From: Macrophomina tecta | Lineage: Eukaryota > Ascomycota > Dothideomycetes > Botryosphaeriales > Botryosphaeriaceae | DNA length: 64,000 nt | Direction of reading: 5' to 3' | NCBI GenBank assembly: GCA_024180945.1 | Contig: JAKSGN010000033.1 | Coordinates: 1,736,001-1,800,000, forward strand | Part shown: positions 1-10,653 of the stretch, in pieces | Numbering within the stretch: position 1 is the first letter of the stretch | How the letters are laid out: each line of letters opens with the position of its first letter | The notes under the pieces: generated by a model | What the model was told of the DNA's origin: nothing | What the model saw: only the letters and a program-made list of their open reading frames with translations | Database searches by the model: none | Position numbers and translations under genes: made by a program

Positions 1-390
1 ACGCTCTCCCTTGTTTCTCTTCTCGCTATCTTCGCCGAAGCTATACTGAGGACCGAGCCCGGAGGAACATTTTAGATCCGGGATGAATGTCATGTTGAAA
101 AGCGTCGTGGACAAAAACAGTCGCCCCGCTCACGAGCGGTAGAATCGTTGCAGCTGACGTGACAGCGAATAGAGAAAGTAAGAGACGACTATATGATGCA
201 GGAGAGAAGGACTTCTAAGATTGCATCTGATTTCGCCAGTTGCTCCGGAAACTTTGCAGGTCATCAACAAGTGGCGGTGAGAGAAGCATCGCTCGGTGGG
301 GCCTCCGCTATCGAGGCGCCGTCAAAATCCGGAAAGGTGGCACTCAAGGTTCGTGTCGATCCGGCGAGAGGAAGAAAGGCAGGAATTCGC
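1..390. other. Gene-free left edge, 3' flank of CKS1
   Basis: This stretch lies downstream of the CKS1 stop codon and reaches the window edge. It holds short open frames on both strands with no recognisable protein similarity. I see no convincing gene or RNA in it. It probably carries the CKS1 3' UTR and terminator. Confidence 0.4.
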
Positions 391-1001
391 TCAATGCATC
401 GGCGGCTGGTAGTTGATCGGGCGCCTATATCTTCAGTCAATCGCTGTTGCTGGTATTTTCATGTTGCGAACTGCGAATTCGACTGCAACTGACACGCTAC
501 GAACCAGCCAGGTGGAGGTACGTACTTGAAAAGAAGTATGTGAGGCTCTGGCTCATGGACCTCGTAGTGCTCCCAACCCAAACTCTGGGGAAAAGGCATG
601 CAGTTAGCACTTGCGCTGACTCGTCAATTGCTCGCGTGACGCGCCTACCTGAGTGATACCAAGCGCTCTCCACTCCTCCTCCCACAACAGCTTCAGCGTT
701 CCCCTGGAGCCGTCGAAGTACTCTTTTGGTATTACCTTCAGCATCTGCTTGGGTAGCTGGACGTGACGGTATTCGTATTCGCTGTCCGAGTATCTGTGTA
801 GAGCTCTGGTTAGCACGCGACAGCGTTTCGACTGGTAAATGCGCGGCGAGGCTGCGACAGCCGGCGCGGCAGGTAGGGGAAACGCGCGCACCTGGCGGAA
901 TAGTGGATGCTCTCGACGAACTCGTCCAGCTTGTCCTTTTCCGACTCGGACAAGGGCCGCGGCTTCTTGTTGCGGCGCGTTATGTCAATGCCCATATCCA
1001 T
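391..1001 (-). CDS. CKS1: Cyclin-dependent kinase regulatory subunit CKS1
   Basis: A 115-residue Cks/Suc1 protein, the small subunit that binds Cdc28/Cdk1 and docks phosphorylated substrates. Four exons are read on the minus strand: 1001-892, 793-649, 584-526 and 424-391, with introns of 98, 64 and 101 nt, each with GT..AG ends and continuous frame. The spliced protein carries the family hallmarks in order: [17 protein letters not shown] at the start of the sheet, [25 protein letters not shown] with the phosphate-binding residues, the HEPEPH hinge, and the C-terminal [14 protein letters not shown] strand. The last exon is only 34 nt and supplies the end of the final strand, so naive gene calls would truncate it. 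The length matches fungal orthologues. The start ATG at 1001 is the only one that gives the conserved N-terminus. Identification is very secure; exon 4 is inferred from frame and conservation. Confidence 0.95.
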
Positions 1002-2036
1002 GGTGGCACGGCTGTGGTGTTGTTTACAGCGAGGGCGCGGGCCGGTGTTGACGAGGGGGAGGGCGAGCGCGGCGCACGGCGAGTCTAGCGGGGCCCGGAC
1101 GGGTCAGGCGGTGGGCCGGCTCGGTTGTGCGGACTCACTGGTGGATGCGGTCGCGTGGGCGCAATCGAGACGCTGGGGTGGAATGTTTGTTGTTGACGGT
1201 GAAGCGGCGGCGGAGGGGTAGCGGGGAGGGGTGACAACACGGCGGGCGTCAGGAGCGCGGCGCGTCGAGTAGATTGATGGCAATGCACAGGCTCTGGCGG
1301 GCGGCGCGACCACGGCGGGCGTCGAATGGTGTCGAACTCGGGCGCTGGGCACGGGCGGAGTGGATGCGACAGGTGGCTTTCAGCGGCAGCGGGCTCAAGG
1401 CGCGGTGATTTGGTTGGAGCGGCGAAGTTGAAAAACATTGCTATGACCTGAGGCGCGGCCCCTTGCCGGCCGCCCCCGGCGTGCCGGCATGACGATCGCT
1501 GACGGAGCCTTACTCTCCAGGAAAAGACCAGCGCAACGTCACCGAGCCAAGCTACACTTTGTTTCAATCTCAATGTACCACTTGCGTTCATGCGCGCCAG
1601 AAAAGCTTCCTATCTACAATCACTCGACCGCCGCAGCTACTCTGCGCAGTCGTCTCCGCAATTCCACCGCAGTCCCACCGCTTCCAAGGTATATCTTCAG
1701 TCTCAATCAAAAGGTCGTAAATGTTCGTAAAAGGAGTGTGAGTGGTGGTGACGGTGGTGGTGGGTATAGTCGCGGATCCTCCACTGCCATTTCCTGCAGG
1801 CGTTCTGGCCCCGACCAGAACGCCGTTGTGTTCAAGTATGTGTAAAGGAAAGTAGAGAACGAAATTAAAGATATGAACAAGAAGAAATTCGGAAGGTTCC
1901 CGACGCACAAGGAGCTGTCTCAACATCCTGGCGAGCCAGACTCCAAGGTGGGGTCCATCACTTGCCTGCAATTAGGCACGTGCACGGAGCGCGGAGAAAG
2001 GAAGTTTGGCGTCTCCTCCAATCCCACATCCAGGAC
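1002..2036. other. Intergenic region upstream of CKS1
   Basis: About 1 kb between the CKS1 start and the stop of the next gene on the same strand. It is GC-rich near CKS1, with a proline-rich open frame at 1085-1591 on the minus strand that looks compositional rather than coding. It must hold the CKS1 promoter and 5' UTR and the terminator of the 342-residue gene. I recognise no specific site. Confidence 0.4.
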
Positions 2037-3065
2037 CTAAATCCACGTCGTGCTGAGGGTCGGAGTTGGTACCGCTGGCCGCCTCTCGTATGCTACCGCC
2101 ATGTAGGGTGCAATCTCGGCCAGGTAATCGGATGCGCAGAATTTTTGCAGACCCTTTTCAAGCATGTACCTTGTGTCCTCGTCCAGTTCGACATCACGGA
2201 TCACGCCTCCAAGCTCTTCAACAACCTCGTTCAGCTGCTCCAACTCCCGTCCAAAAGGATGGTTCGGCTCCACACTGCCAGAGCTCTTGAACATGTCAAC
2301 CGACGAACGCTGTTCTTGGAGAGAGGAGCTGCGGCTGTGGAGACTGTTAGGAGGGCCCATGTTGCGAATTGATCTCTTGCGTGCCATAACTTCGTGCGCC
2401 TCTTTACTGTGCGATCGCGCACGCTGCGGCACCGAAGGAATGGCTTCCTGCGCCTTGCGACTGGATTCGTGAGCGGCCCGGATGCTGTCAATGGAGCGCT
2501 TGGTCTCGAGTGTGCGCTTGGTCGAGCTGATATCAAAAGACCTCTTGGAATCCAAGGAGCGCTTTGACTGCATGTTATCCATAGAGCGCTTCGACTCCAA
2601 GGGCCGCTTAACCTGCTCCATACTTGGGCGGGACGTGGGTTTGGAGTTCGATACTGAGCCAGACGCAGAGCGGGGCGTGTGAGACCGCTCCGGTGCGGTC
2701 TTTTTCGCGGAATCGAAAAAGCCAGTCAAGTGATTGGTCTCGGGAGAAGTGGGGAGGGAATCGAGGGAAGAAGCATCCGTGGAGACGCCGCGAGAGCCAC
2801 TAGAAGTCGAGCTGCGATCCGATTCCTCCGAGTGCGAGGTGAGGTGAGATTCGGCCGGAATTTGGCGCAATCCAGGAATATCGGGAGCGTTGTAGGACAG
2901 CATATTCGTGGTCGAGATGAGATTGACCGGCCCAGAAATCTGGACGCGGTTGATGGAGGGGTTGCTGGACTTCTTCATACTGAATGCGCGCGAAGGTGCA
3001 GTGACGACCTTTTCAGGTTTCTTTGCCCGCCGAGTGGTGAGCGACCGGGAGATAAAGTCAGTCAT
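2037..3065 (-). CDS. Conserved-looking Ser-rich protein with KRS repeats (342 aa)
   Basis: A single-exon open frame of 342 residues from an ATG at 3065 to a TAG at 2037. I do not recognise a named family. The N-terminus is basic (TRRAKKPEKV around residues 11-20). Residues 70-150 are Ser/Thr-rich and look disordered. Residues 152-193 contain six copies of a KR[S/T/P]-hydrophobic-[D/E] unit (KRPLE, KRSMD, KRSLD, KRSFD, KRTLE, KRSID) spaced 6-9 residues apart, with a looser KRSI at 230. The C-terminal 75 residues change character: they are acidic and predicted helical (ELEQLNEVVEELGGVIRDV, then LEKGLQKFCASDYLAEIAPY), which looks like the folded, conserved part. No membrane segment or signal peptide is seen. 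The function is unknown; the repeats resemble basophilic kinase sites, which is inference only. Confidence 0.8.
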   Translation of the reverse strand: MTDFISRSLTTRRAKKPEKVVTAPSRAFSMKKSSNPSINRVQISGPVNLISTTNMLSYNAPDIPGLRQIPAESHLTSHSEESDRSSTSSGSRGVSTDASSLDSLPTSPETNHLTGFFDSAKKTAPERSHTPRSASGSVSNSKPTSRPSMEQVKRPLESKRSMDNMQSKRSLDSKRSFDISSTKRTLETKRSIDSIRAAHESSRKAQEAIPSVPQRARSHSKEAHEVMARKRSIRNMGPPNSLHSRSSSLQEQRSSVDMFKSSGSVEPNHPFGRELEQLNEVVEELGGVIRDVELDEDTRYMLEKGLQKFCASDYLAEIAPYMAVAYERRPAVPTPTLSTTWI

Positions 3066-5349
3066 GGTGATGGCGGCGGATGCAGTATTTGACAGTTGAT
3101 GTCACACAATTGTCAAGGCGCGGCAGATGGTCCGTGGAGGGAGTGAAGGAAACAACTGAAGATGTGAAGCAACCGGCCCCAGAAATGCTGCAAGCGGTTG
3201 AGAGCGTTTGCGATCACAGGCGAAGGTGCCGGGCGCTAGTGATGCAAGGCCTGGCAGTCACGATCGTCACAAGCCGACAGGGTGGTGGGCAGTTCGGCGC
3301 GTGGTCCAGGTCAGGCGTGCAACCGCGGCTAGGGTCAGAAGATGTGGCAATAATTCCAGAAGCGGGGATGGTGTGTTTCCAAGGCTTCAGAGAGAAGTGT
3401 GTCGTCGTCGAGCCTGCGGTAAGACGGGTCTGTGGTGGTGGAACGGCGCCGGCTAGCAGCGAAACAATGGTAAGGAAGGTCGGAAACAGCAGAAGTCAAG
3501 GAGTGATGGCGTGGGGCCTGAGTGTCTAAGGAGCGGAAGCACCAGGTCACGGCGGTATGTTGGCAAAGAAAGGAAGAAAATGGAGGGAGACGGCAGAGAT
3601 ATGGGGAGAAGGGGGAACTCGCAGCACGAGAAGCGCCGGGCGGGCGTAGGTCAAAAGGTGACGGCAGAGCGTCCAATGATTCAGTGGGCGCGGCACAAGC
3701 GTGCGAGATCGCGTCGGCGAGGCAGGCGGCTTAATTGGTCGGCTGCAGTTCAGGCTGTCGGGGCTTTGCCGTTTCGAGCTGGAAACGAAACATGGCTCCT
3801 GTCACGAATTTATTGCAATGCGGGCATGGCGGAGTGGGCCCAGATGCCTTCCAACCACCATGCCACCGCCAGGCTCGGGCTCGCCGTGCAGCGCCAAAAC
3901 GCGCTGCCGGCAGACGTGTTTGCACTGCTCCCGCGATCGCTGCAGCCGTCGCATGGAGTGGATCGTCGTGTCGGACGCACGCCACCGGCACATACGCACG
4001 GGTGGGCCGTGAGGCGTGCGCTGCGTGCATGAGCGGCTACCGCTGGGCCGTGCCTGGCTTAGCCGCGTCCAGAACAAGCGCTGGATAGCTTTTGCACGCC
4101 GCGAGCGTCCCTCGACGCTCTTGGCGCGAGCGAGCAGGGAGCACCACGCGCCCGCGAGACCCTGATAATGGGCCGGGGAGCCTGCCGTCCCAGCGCATTC
4201 GCGGCAATGAGGTTGGTTGGCAGCGACAAGTCGTTGAGCTGCGAGGTCGGCTGCAGAAGACTGCAGCCTGCCCTTGACGTGGGCTGTTGAAGCTGCAAGT
4301 TGCCGCGAAAAGGCGATTGCATGTACCTCCTCGGACGAGCGCTTCAACTTCCCAGCCGTTGCGATACTTTGGACGCTAGCAGAAAAAGCATCTGCGAGCC
4401 TGTGAGACGCGTGCAGCAAGTCAATATCCTCCCCAATTTCTGGACCCTCCGGCACGCCGGTCCGCACACTCCCCGCCACAATTGCCTCCACGCCAAACAA
4501 GGCCGCCTGGCAGTGACAACATGACATTTGCTGTTGCGGGCGGAATGCCGGTAGGGCCCATTTGCTCGGACGCCTTGCCCTGCGCCGACAGCGCACTGCT
4601 AGCTCCCCGTCCGCATGCTTCCCCTTTCGGCCGCCAGGATCTTGTCTGCGCATTCTCCGCCAGCCACATGTCCATACCGCTGCGTGCTAAGCGCCCGAAA
4701 CGGTCGGTACCGGACCGAACTCGTGCATCTTTGCAACGGCGTTGATCCCAAATCAGACCGTGAAGGTCTCTCGCTAACTGGTGCGCGCCATTACTCGCAC
4801 GTAGGCCTGCAGCCAGCTGACCTCAAGGTGGAGATAGAGCCAACTCTGCAACACTCGCGCTCATTGTCTGAGCATCGCAACGCCAGACTTGGCGCAACTG
4901 AATGCATGTTCAGAAGGATCTCGATTTTGCTTCAGCCCCATCCTCCCTAACGTAGTCTTCGAAGTTAGGCCCTCAGCCCTGTGACGCGTCCACTCATGCG
5001 CCTCTTGAAACCGCTACAAAGCCTTCCACTCCCTTCAGTCCCCTTAACGGTATATTTCGCCGAGGAAACACACCGGCTCGAGAAATTCCGCCGCTCAGAG
5101 TCAACTCTTCGCGAGGGAGGCTTTCCTCGGTCGCGAACCACCCTGTCTTCCTCCGAGGTAGCCGTTTGCTGTCGATCTGACCCCTCCCCCAGCATTGCTA
5201 TAGTGGATGGGACGCCTATTACGACTTGACGCACCGTCATGGTACCTTCTACGCTTGCTTCTGGGCGCTACAACCACTGCCGCTACAGTTGGCCGCATTC
5301 ACCTCGGCCTCGCTTCGATGTGACGACTGCGCCTTGTGATTGTTTTGCT
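3066..5349. other. Long intergenic region with one doubtful frame
   Basis: About 2.3 kb between the 342-residue gene and PWP1, rich in GC and CpG. Apart from the minus-strand frame at 3802-4653 listed separately, I see only short overlapping frames with no recognisable protein features. It contains the promoter of the 342-residue gene at its left side and the PWP1 terminator at its right. Confidence 0.4.
3802..4653 (-). CDS. Doubtful open frame, 283 aa, unknown
   Basis: An ATG-initiated, uninterrupted 283-residue frame in an otherwise gene-free 2.3 kb. It is rich in Arg, Ala and Cys and contains CxxC-like pairs (MSCCHCQA near residue 43, HCREC near 153), but no family is recognisable and the composition follows the local high GC. 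There are no clear splice sites extending it. GC-rich DNA often gives long chance frames, so this could be non-coding. It is listed only because of its length and position. Confidence 0.2.
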   Translation of the reverse strand: MRRQDPGGRKGKHADGELAVRCRRRARRPSKWALPAFRPQQQMSCCHCQAALFGVEAIVAGSVRTGVPEGPEIGEDIDLLHASHRLADAFSASVQSIATAGKLKRSSEEVHAIAFSRQLAASTAHVKGRLQSSAADLAAQRLVAANQPHCRECAGTAGSPAHYQGLAGAWCSLLARAKSVEGRSRRAKAIQRLFWTRLSQARPSGSRSCTQRTPHGPPVRMCRWRASDTTIHSMRRLQRSREQCKHVCRQRVLALHGEPEPGGGMVVGRHLGPLRHARIAINS

Positions 5350-7060
5350 TTACTCCTCATCCATGGACTCCCAGCCGTCCGGCCCGGCGTCGCTATCGTT
5401 GCCTTCCCCATCCTCGCCACTCTCGGACTCGCTGTCCGATTCTTGCACACCAACAAGCCTCTCCTTGACTTCGCCCTCCGCTGGCGCAACCTTGTTGGCA
5501 AAAGCACGTCGCACCGCTGCGTTGGTTGAGGTGTCCCAAACCTGGACGGAGCCTTTGCTTCCCGCCACGGCCAACCTGAAACCAACTTCCTTGTCAGGCG
5601 CAAATGCCGTGGAGAACACTTTGCCAACACCGAGGTTCCTGGAAACTACCATGCTTGGTCCGGTAGGTTGGACATTCCACAGCTTGACTTCCTTGTCAGT
5701 TGAGCCGGTAGCGATGAAGCCCGGTATGACTGGGTTGATGTCGAACGAGGAGATCGATTCGTCGTGTGCCTGGAGGGTCCAGATTGGCTTTGTCTGCGAC
5801 GGATCTGAGGGCGCCAGGCGAGCGTCGTGGTAGTGGATGACACCATTCTCAGTTGAGACCTAACAGTCATTAGCAAGATTCCTAATCCTGTGACATCAAG
5901 ACTTACGTAGAAAAAGTTGGGATCATGAGGGTCCCATCTGACTTGCTCAACGTCACTTTCCACTCCCCATCTAGGAGCTTTAGCTTCTGGCGCCCGCATG
6001 TCCGCGGCGACTACTGTTCTGTCATAGCTTCCGCTCAAAAGCACGGTTGTCTCAGTGGGGTGCCAGGCTAGAGAACAGACTTTGTCTGTATGATAAGCGT
6101 ACGACTTCGCACACTTGGTTGTGTTGAGGTCCCAGAGCTTAACTGTCTTATCCGCAGACGAGGAAGCAAGCAAATTGCGATGGGTGCGGTTCGCAGCGAG
6201 CGAAAGCACCGCATCGACATGGTAGTTATCATTGGCCTTCTTGGACTTCTTCTTCTTCTTTTTCTTGGGCTTGTCGCCGTTAGGCATATCCTCGGCGCCT
6301 TGTCCCAGAATGGCGTTCGGGTACATGCAGTCCACAATGTCCAGATCCCATATTTCAATGTCCGGATCCATGGTACCTACAGCGACGAAGTTGCCCCTCG
6401 AGTCCTCTTCAATCGGGCCCTTGCCTACCGGCGTGTTCAACCACTCAACCGTAAGTGGTATGGCCGGGAGCATGATGTCGTGGTGCACATAGAGATTGTC
6501 TGCTTCATCTTCGTAGACGTACACCTCCAGGTGCGCCATCTCGTCTTCTATCCGCGCTGCCAGAACCAGGTTGTCGGTGTCAAGAATTTGCAACTCTTCC
6601 CTCTCAACATCATCATCGATGTTGTCCGGCATGGTGATGTATGGGTCTTCTTCGTTATTCTCATGGTAGACGAGGGACTTGATGTTGCCGAAGATACCAA
6701 GAGGCTCGCCGTCCTTATCGACGGCACCTTCGTCGTCATCGTAGTGCTCCAAATCGTATTCTTTAAGGTCATCGTCGATTTCGCTGCGCAGGTTAGACTC
6801 AAATTGCATAATGATCGCAGTTTGACGTACATGTCCTCCTTAACGGCAGAGATAGTGGCAGCCTTCGATTTTGACCCCTCCTCCTCATCCGCGCTCTTGT
6901 TGCCATTCTTCGCGTCGTCCAAATCCTCTTTCGCATCGTCCAACTGCAGGCGGGCAAGCTGGGATATGCGCTCGAACTCATCATCGTCGAAGATATATTT
7001 TTGGGGAAAAGGTGCCGCAAAGCCGCGCGGCACCCACGTGGTTGCGGTGATCATGGACAT
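5350..7060 (-). CDS. PWP1: WD40 ribosome-biogenesis protein PWP1
   Basis: A 538-residue periodic tryptophan protein 1, a WD-repeat nucleolar factor needed for 60S subunit (25S/5.8S rRNA) maturation. Exons are 7060-6831, 6783-5907 and 5859-5350. The 47-nt first intron has donor GTACGT and a CTAAC branch site; the second (47 nt) has GTAAGT and GCTAATGAC. The N-terminus TATTWVPRGFAAPFP and the acidic IDDDLKEYDLEHYDDDE block match the family, followed by DNLVLAAR and LYVHHDIMLPAIPLTVEWL. A lysine run (KKKKKKKSKK) near residue 250 is probably a nuclear localisation signal. WD repeats follow (SSSADKTVKLWDLN, SGSYDRTVV, ATGSTDKEVKLWN, GSVQVWD). The acidic Ser-rich tail ends in DEE. A Met two codons downstream is an alternative start. 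It shares a 222-bp divergent promoter with PRP16. Confidence 0.93.
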
Positions 7061-7282
7061 GTTGAATACGTCTTGTAGAGGAAGCATGACATGTAGCAAT
7101 ACTTTTTTTTGAGCGCGAGGCGGAAAAGTTGCGAACGGGCCTTCCGCCGAGGTTGCCCCGGCGTGCGGAGGTATCATTTCCGCGTTCACCTCCGCGGCGG
7201 CAGCAAACAACCACCAGCGCGCCTGCAACCCGCGGCTCATCCACTCCACGGGCGCCTTCTTCATTCGACCGCCAAAGTAACC

Positions 7283-10243
7283 ATGGACGACTATCAGATT
7301 GTGCCCAAGAGGCGAAAGCTTGATTCCTACCAATCGCGCCCCTCCATCGAGCGCCCCGCCCGGCCGCACCAGACGCCGCGTTTCCACGATTCCTCGCGTC
7401 CACAGACCCCTCGAACTGCTGGCTATGGCTCCACTCCACGTCAACAAGAGTTCGATGGACCCGAGCCACAGATCGATGAGGAAGCTGTCATGGCTTTGGA
7501 TCGGGATTGGTATGGAGGTGAAGAATATGGCGGCCACACCTTGGGTGACGAGACACACAATCCTTTTGGTGATGACAGCACGTGGCTGGATCAGCAGCGA
7601 GAAGCGGCATTGGCAGAGAAGAAGGTCAACAAGCGTCTGACGGCGCGCCAAATGCAGAAACAGAAGGACGTCGATGCTTGGGAGACGAACCGAATGCTCA
7701 CATCGGGCGTTGCCCAACGGCGCGACTTCAGTGGCGACTTCGAGGACGATGACGAAGGGACTCGCATTCATCTCTTAGTCCACGATCTTAAGCCTCCCTT
7801 TCTGGACGGGCGGAAAGTCTTCACCAAGCAGCTTGAACCCGTCTCGGCTGTCAAGGACCCGCAGAGCGACATGGCGGTCTTCAGCCGCAAGGGGAGCAAG
7901 GTCGTGCGCGAAAGAAGGCAGCAAAGGGAAAGGCAGCAGCAGGCAAAAGAATCAACCAATATGGCAGGCACTGCCTTGGGAAACATCATGGGCGTTAAAG
8001 ATGATGATGGGGACAGCGCAGCGCCAGTCGCTCCTGGTCAGCCAGAAGAGCCGGAGAAAAAAGGAGGCAGTCAATTCGCCGAGCACCTGAAGAAGAGCGA
8101 GGGCCAGAGCGCCTTCAGCAAAAGCAAGACACTGAGAGAGCAGCGAGAGTATCTGCCGGCTTTCGCTGTTCGCGAAGAGCTTCTCCGAGTTATCCGCGAT
8201 AACCAGGTCATTATTGTTGTGGGCCAGACAGGTTCTGGTAAGACCACTCAGTTGACACAGTTCCTTTACGAAGATGGCTACGGCAAGTTTGGCATGATTG
8301 GCTGCACCCAGCCAAGACGTGTAGCAGCAATGAGTGTAGCAAAGCGCGTCAGCGAAGAGATGGAAGTCAAGCTTGGTGGGCTTGTTGGATACGCCATCCG
8401 TTTCGAAGATTGCACAAGCAACGAAACGGTGATCAAGTACATGACGGATGGCGTTCTGCTTCGAGAGTCTCTGGTTCAGCCGGATCTCGACAAGTATTCC
8501 GTCATAATTATGGATGAAGCCCACGAAAGAGCATTGAATACGGATGTTCTGATGGGGTTGATCAAAAAGGTGCTGGCAAGACGCAAGGACTTGAAACTAA
8601 TCGTTACGTCTGCGACCATGAACGCAGAAAGGTTCTCCAGATTCTACGGCGGTGCTCCTGAATTCTTTATTCCCGGTAGGACTTTCCCTGTCGATATCCA
8701 ATATTCTCGCTCGCCCTGCGAGGATTACGTCGATAGTGCAGTGAGGCAAGTGCTTGCCATCCACGTCTCGCAGGGCCCCGGAGACATACTGGTCTTCATG
8801 ACCGGCCAGGAAGATATCGAATGCACCTGCGAGTTAGTTGATGAAAGACTAAAGCAGCTTGTCGATCCTCCAAAGCTCAGTATCCTACCCATCTACAGCC
8901 AGATGCCAGCAGATTTACAGGCCAAAATTTTCGAGAAAGCCGCACCCGGAGTCCGAAAGGTCATTGTTGCCACCAACATTGCCGAAACCAGCTTGACCGT
9001 CGACGGTATCATGTACGTGGTTGATTCAGGGTTTTCCAAATTGAAAGTGTACAATCCGCGTATGGGCATGGATACGCTGCAGATCACGCCCATCTCACAG
9101 GCAAATGCGTCTCAACGTGCTGGCCGAGCTGGCCGTACAGGGCCGGGGAAGGCTTTCCACTTGTATACGGAACGCGCTTTCAAGGAAGAGTTCTACATTC
9201 AAACTATTCCTGAGATCCAAAGGACAAATTTATCCAACACTGTTCTACTTCTTAAATCTCTCGGCGTTAAGGACCTGCTCGATTTTGACTTCATGGATCC
9301 GCCACCACAGGAAACAATCTCTACATCACTCTTCGATTTGTGGGCACTCGGCGCCCTCGACAATATCGGCGAATTGACTCCGCTCGGGAGGACAATGACG
9401 GCCTTCCCTATGGATCCGCCGTTAGCCAAACTCATCATCACTTCACATGAGTATGGCTGCAGCGAAGAGATGCTCACGATCGTGTCGATGTTGTCTGTTC
9501 CCAATGTATTCTACCGGCCAAAAGAACGACTGGAAGAAGCAGATGCAGCACGTGAGAAGTTTTGCGTCCCAGAGTCAGACCACCTGACGCTCCTCCATGT
9601 CTACACGCAGTGGAAAGCTAACAGGTATTCTGATGGCTGGTGTATCAAGCATTTTCTGCACCCAAAAGCATTGCGACGCGCCAAGGAAATTCGCGAGCAG
9701 CTGGAAGACATCATAAAACAACAGAAACTGACACTGACTAGCTGTGGTACGGACTGGGATGTCATTCGGAAATGCATCTGTTCTGGTTACTATCACCAGG
9801 CCGCACAGGTGAAAGGCATTGGTGAATACATCAACCTACGAACTAGCGTGACGGTCCAGCTCCACCCAACGAGCGCGTTACACGGTCTCGGAATATTGCC
9901 GGATTACGTTGTGTACCACGAGCTCATTCTCACTTCCAAGGAGTATATGTCCTATGTGACGGCTGTTGATCCACACTGGCTTGCGGATCTTGGTGGGGTG
10001 TTTTACTCGGTAAAAGAGAAGGGATACTCAGCCCGCGACAAGCGCGTTACCGAAATTGAGTTCAACAGGAAGGCGGAGCTCGAGGCTAAGATGGCGGAGG
10101 ATAAGGAAAGGGAGGCGCAGAGGGTGGCTAATGAGCAGAAGGCGAAGACGGCAGTCAGGAGGCCGACGACTGCGGTCCGGAGAATTGCAACGCAGGGAGC
10201 AGTTCGGAGACCTATGACTCCCAGGTCGGGGCGCGGGTTCTAG
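7283..10243 (+). CDS. PRP16: DEAH-box splicing ATPase PRP16 (DHX38)
   Basis: A single-exon 986-residue DEAH-box RNA helicase that remodels the spliceosome around the second catalytic step. Visible motifs are the P-loop [11 protein letters not shown] near residue 314, the [13 protein letters not shown] motif Ia region, DEAH near 411, SAT near 443, the [13 protein letters not shown] motif and [12 protein letters not shown] near 610. These are followed by winged-helix, HA2 and OB-fold parts ([48 protein letters not shown]). The C-terminal PMTPR motif and overall alignment favour Prp16 over Prp2, Prp22 or Prp43. The N-terminal 280 residues are the usual charged, low-complexity extension. The frame is open upstream to 7109 without an ATG that fits the family; ATG 7283 ([12 protein letters not shown]) is preferred. 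It is divergent to PWP1. Confidence 0.95.
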   Translation: MDDYQIVPKRRKLDSYQSRPSIERPARPHQTPRFHDSSRPQTPRTAGYGSTPRQQEFDGPEPQIDEEAVMALDRDWYGGEEYGGHTLGDETHNPFGDDSTWLDQQREAALAEKKVNKRLTARQMQKQKDVDAWETNRMLTSGVAQRRDFSGDFEDDDEGTRIHLLVHDLKPPFLDGRKVFTKQLEPVSAVKDPQSDMAVFSRKGSKVVRERRQQRERQQQAKESTNMAGTALGNIMGVKDDDGDSAAPVAPGQPEEPEKKGGSQFAEHLKKSEGQSAFSKSKTLREQREYLPAFAVREELLRVIRDNQVIIVVGQTGSGKTTQLTQFLYEDGYGKFGMIGCTQPRRVAAMSVAKRVSEEMEVKLGGLVGYAIRFEDCTSNETVIKYMTDGVLLRESLVQPDLDKYSVIIMDEAHERALNTDVLMGLIKKVLARRKDLKLIVTSATMNAERFSRFYGGAPEFFIPGRTFPVDIQYSRSPCEDYVDSAVRQVLAIHVSQGPGDILVFMTGQEDIECTCELVDERLKQLVDPPKLSILPIYSQMPADLQAKIFEKAAPGVRKVIVATNIAETSLTVDGIMYVVDSGFSKLKVYNPRMGMDTLQITPISQANASQRAGRAGRTGPGKAFHLYTERAFKEEFYIQTIPEIQRTNLSNTVLLLKSLGVKDLLDFDFMDPPPQETISTSLFDLWALGALDNIGELTPLGRTMTAFPMDPPLAKLIITSHEYGCSEEMLTIVSMLSVPNVFYRPKERLEEADAAREKFCVPESDHLTLLHVYTQWKANRYSDGWCIKHFLHPKALRRAKEIREQLEDIIKQQKLTLTSCGTDWDVIRKCICSGYYHQAAQVKGIGEYINLRTSVTVQLHPTSALHGLGILPDYVVYHELILTSKEYMSYVTAVDPHWLADLGGVFYSVKEKGYSARDKRVTEIEFNRKAELEAKMAEDKEREAQRVANEQKAKTAVRRPTTAVRRIATQGAVRRPMTPRSGRGF

Positions 10244-10653
10244 AGATGAGGCATCTTATGCAGGACGATTAGACAACTAGGATACCCCAATTAGAAGGTT
10301 TGAAGAGCGCCTTCTGGCTATGTGTGTACGACGACAGTGAGGCTGCTGCGCGAGGCGGCCCACACGGAGCCGCAAAACACGATGGACGTGCGTGTTTCTC
10401 TGCAATCCGGCGTCGGTCTGGTCAGGCAATTTCTAGCACATTACTCAGGGTGCATTTCCCCATGATGTTCGGCATCACGTGGCAGTAGGGGCACAGTGCG
10501 CCGCGCCGGAAGACAGGCATCGCGAAATGTTGAGCGGAGCCGGAGCGATAAGTGAGTGACGGAATCTCACCCGCCCGGCGCGCAAAGAGCGGCGCAGCGT
10601 CCCTCAGCTTGCAGCCCTCAACACCAAGATTTTCCCCCGAAATCTCAACTGTG
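10244..10653. other. Intergenic region PRP16 to PP2C phosphatase
   Basis: About 410 bp between same-strand genes. It should contain the PRP16 terminator and the phosphatase promoter. The phosphatase frame stays open upstream to a GTG at 10552, but no ATG occurs before 10654. I see no other gene in it. Confidence 0.4.

Noticed and set aside
1085..1591. Proline-rich 168-codon frame upstream of CKS1
   Set aside because: Composition mirrors local GC skew; it lies in the CKS1 5' region, and no homologous feature is visible.
7109..7282. N-terminal extension of PRP16
   Set aside because: No suitable ATG; the extension overlaps the divergent promoter and reads as non-conserved Arg-rich sequence.
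10552..10653. Upstream extension of the first PP2C frame
   Set aside because: It begins with GTG, not ATG, and adds no conserved residues; ATG 10654 starts a good mitochondrial presequence.
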